From positions 121,765 through 185,764 of the forward strand of contig JAFGXS010000011.1 of assembly GCA_016936505.1 (NCBI GenBank): a stretch of 64,000 nt of DNA. The letters run 5' to 3'. A program made the translations under genes and the position numbers. Origin of the DNA: Bacteroidales bacterium (GTDB lineage: Bacteria > Bacteroidota > Bacteroidia > Bacteroidales > F082). Positions 62,685 through 64,000 of this stretch are shown one piece after another (within the stretch, counting starts at the first letter, position 1; the number at the start of each line of letters is the position of its first letter). The notes below the pieces were generated by a model that worked only from the letters and a program-made list of their open reading frames with translations, did not search any database and was not told the origin of the DNA.

Positions 62685-63119
62685 TTATTTAAAAATTTTT
62701 ACAATTGCTGAATATATAATAGCAACAACTGACAATCCAAGTACAAAATAGGTAGCATAAAGCCCCATACCTACCAAACGTGAAGTTTCAGCAGTGATAT
62801 GATAAGTTTCAAGTTGTAGCGTTGTTAGCTGGTTAGTTGCAATTCCATAGGAAATAGCAAGGATTACCAGCAATGCAACAACACTGACTACCATTTTCAT
62901 CAGGTTTTTGGGGTTCTTGATCATTGTGTAGATCGGAGCTACTAACAATACTATTATTGAGAAGTAAACAAAGATTTTACTAATGTTAATAAAGTTATTT
63001 GCACCAGATCCATATTCAGACCCTAAAGCCCCGCTGTAAAATAAGATTCCTGCTAACGCTGCAATAAACAACAGCCCGAACAGAACCCAGCGTGTTATAT
63101 TTGCAATATTATCTTTCAT
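62685..63119 (-). CDS. Four-TM membrane protein inside the exb operon, unrecognised
   Basis: 144 residues, almost wholly hydrophobic: WVLFGLLFIAALAGILFYSG, NISKIFVYFSIIVLLVAPIY, MKMVVSVVALLVILAISYGI and GMGLYATYFVLGLSVVAIIY, about evenly spaced. Short loops, cytosolic or periplasmic sides unclear. It lies 5 bases after exbB and 8 before exbD, so it should be made with them. Its presence between exbB and exbD in Bacteroidota suggests a role in the complex; function unknown. Confidence 0.8.
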   Translation of the reverse strand: MKDNIANITRWVLFGLLFIAALAGILFYSGALGSEYGSGANNFINISKIFVYFSIIVLLVAPIYTMIKNPKNLMKMVVSVVALLVILAISYGIATNQLTTLQLETYHITAETSRLVGMGLYATYFVLGLSVVAIIYSAIVKIFK

Positions 63120-63124
63120 AATAA

Positions 63125-63952
63125 TTATTTTTTGTAGTGTTGAGCAACCAGGTCAAGGAATGAAATGGAAGTATCTTCCATATCACTTACTAAAGTATCA
63201 ATTTTTGAAATGATATAGTTATAGAATACCTGGAGAATAACAGCTACAATCAAACCGAATACAGTGGTCAACAAAGCGATTTTAATACCACTGGCAACAA
63301 CTGCAGGGCTAATATCACCGGCAACAGCAATATCGTCAAAAGCCTGGATCATACCGATAACGGTACCCATGAACCCTAACATAGGAGCCAAAGCGATAAA
63401 CAATGAAATCCAGCTAACACCATTTTCCAAACGGCCCGTAACAACACTACCGTAAGCGATAATTGATTTTTCAACATCTTCCAATCCATTGTCGTAGCGG
63501 TTCAAACCTTCAGCAAAAATTGAAGCAACAGGACCGCGGGTATTTTTACAAATTTCTCTGGCAGCATTAACATCGCCTTTACCTAAAGCTTCTTCAACTT
63601 CTCTCAACAATTTCTTGGAGTTGATTGAAGCCATGCTTAAGTAAATAACACGTTCAATAGCAATTGCCAAACCAAAGATCAGGGTAAGTAAAATAATACC
63701 CATAAAACCAGGACCCCCTTCAATAAACTTTTCTTTCAGAACCTCGTGAAAAGTTTTGCTCTTTTCAGGAGCGGCTGCAGGAGTAGCAGCAACAGCAGTA
63801 GTATCTGTAGCTGTAGAGTCTTTAGCAACAGTACTAGAATCATTGGTTACAACAGTAGAACCAGTAGCAGCTGCATCCTGAGCGTAAACAGCACTAGAGA
63901 ACCCAAAGGTCAACATTGCAGCAATGGAAATAAATGCAATTAATTTTTTCAT
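63125..63952 (-). CDS. exbB: MotA/TolQ/ExbB-family proton channel protein
   Basis: 275 residues. A signal-like N-terminus (MKKLIAFISIAAMLTFGFSS) is followed by a long low-complexity Ala/Thr/Asp-rich linker (residues 25-75), unusual compared with E. coli ExbB. Three helices follow: GFMGIILLTLIFGLAIAIE near 77, WISLFIALAPMLGFMGTVIG near 180 and IALLTTVFGLIVAVILQVF near 225, the family core. It powers TonB-dependent uptake with ExbD. First gene of the operon; the upstream region runs to the window end. Confidence 0.94.
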   Translation of the reverse strand: MKKLIAFISIAAMLTFGFSSAVYAQDAAATGSTVVTNDSSTVAKDSTATDTTAVAATPAAAPEKSKTFHEVLKEKFIEGGPGFMGIILLTLIFGLAIAIERVIYLSMASINSKKLLREVEEALGKGDVNAAREICKNTRGPVASIFAEGLNRYDNGLEDVEKSIIAYGSVVTGRLENGVSWISLFIALAPMLGFMGTVIGMIQAFDDIAVAGDISPAVVASGIKIALLTTVFGLIVAVILQVFYNYIISKIDTLVSDMEDTSISFLDLVAQHYKK

Positions 63953-64000
63953 GATAATTAAAAGTTGATTAAAACGATTTACAATTCCTCAAAGGCCACA

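Overview
The window reads as ordinary chromosome of a Bacteroidota (Bacteroidetes) bacterium, probably of the Bacteroidia. Four things support this: a 2,422-residue SprA (outer-membrane channel of the type IX secretion system) beside ruvA; many upstream regions carrying the Bacteroidota -7 element TAnnTTTG; a DUF4837 lipoprotein and an exbB-X-exbD-exbD operon of the type found in this phylum; and weak or absent Shine-Dalgarno sequences before most starts checked. The DNA is AT-rich, with short intergenic gaps and many hairpin/T-run terminators. No insertion sequence, prophage, CRISPR array or rRNA was seen.

Layout. 1-9.0 kb (mostly minus): 5' end of uvrC, serS-rsmA, rplU-rpmA, an EamA permease, a 6-phosphofructokinase and a large M16 zinc peptidase. 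9.1-13.5 kb: a TPR protein, tRNA-Thr(CGT), then five consecutive unrecognised small secreted or membrane proteins. 13.5-14.4 kb: a gene-poor 955-base gap holding a GC-rich 11-bp tandem repeat island. 14.4-15.5 kb: an RRM protein, a cold-shock protein and a CSD fusion protein behind one promoter with a long leader. 15.5-23.3 kb (minus): POT-like transporter, TPR histidine kinase and NarL-type regulator, mtnN, a stand-alone receiver, tRNA-Cys, then gltX-folB-CWC protein. 23.4-28.0 kb (plus): comB, TolC-like and HlyD-like efflux parts, tsaB. 28.0-37.8 kb (minus): ruvA-sprA-mscS and two small exported proteins. 38.3-50.6 kb: dxs and lysS diverge, followed by an outer-membrane SPOR-like protein, a 39-residue membrane microprotein missed by length cut-offs, tatA, mltD, a DUF4837 lipoprotein, an ECF sigma factor with putative anti-sigma and Spy/CpxP-like protein, glyA and a membrane protein. 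50.6-58.6 kb: five convergent pairs of mostly housekeeping genes with almost no spacing (sixA-like/rsgA, PrsW-like/dprA, phoH/M20 amidohydrolase, methyltransferase/repeat protein). 58.6-64 kb: fbaA, a LPG-synthase/flippase-type membrane protein, Hsp20 and the exb operon.

Themes. Translation and ribosome biogenesis (serS, gltX, lysS, rsmA, rsgA, rbfA, tsaB, rplU, rpmA, two tRNAs), central carbon metabolism (pfkA, fbaA, dxs, glyA) and envelope/secretion functions (sprA, tatA, mltD, exbBD, TolC/HlyD, ECF operon) dominate. I did not find a clearly new multi-gene system. The best leads are the orphan secreted cluster at 10.5-13.5 kb, the repeat island at 13.8-13.96 kb, the 39-residue membrane protein before tatA, the PrsW-like protein lacking the usual glutamate pair, the 4-TM protein inside the exb operon, the helical-repeat protein at 58.2 kb, and promoter elements that sit on or inside predicted start codons and so imply leaderless mRNAs or wrong starts.
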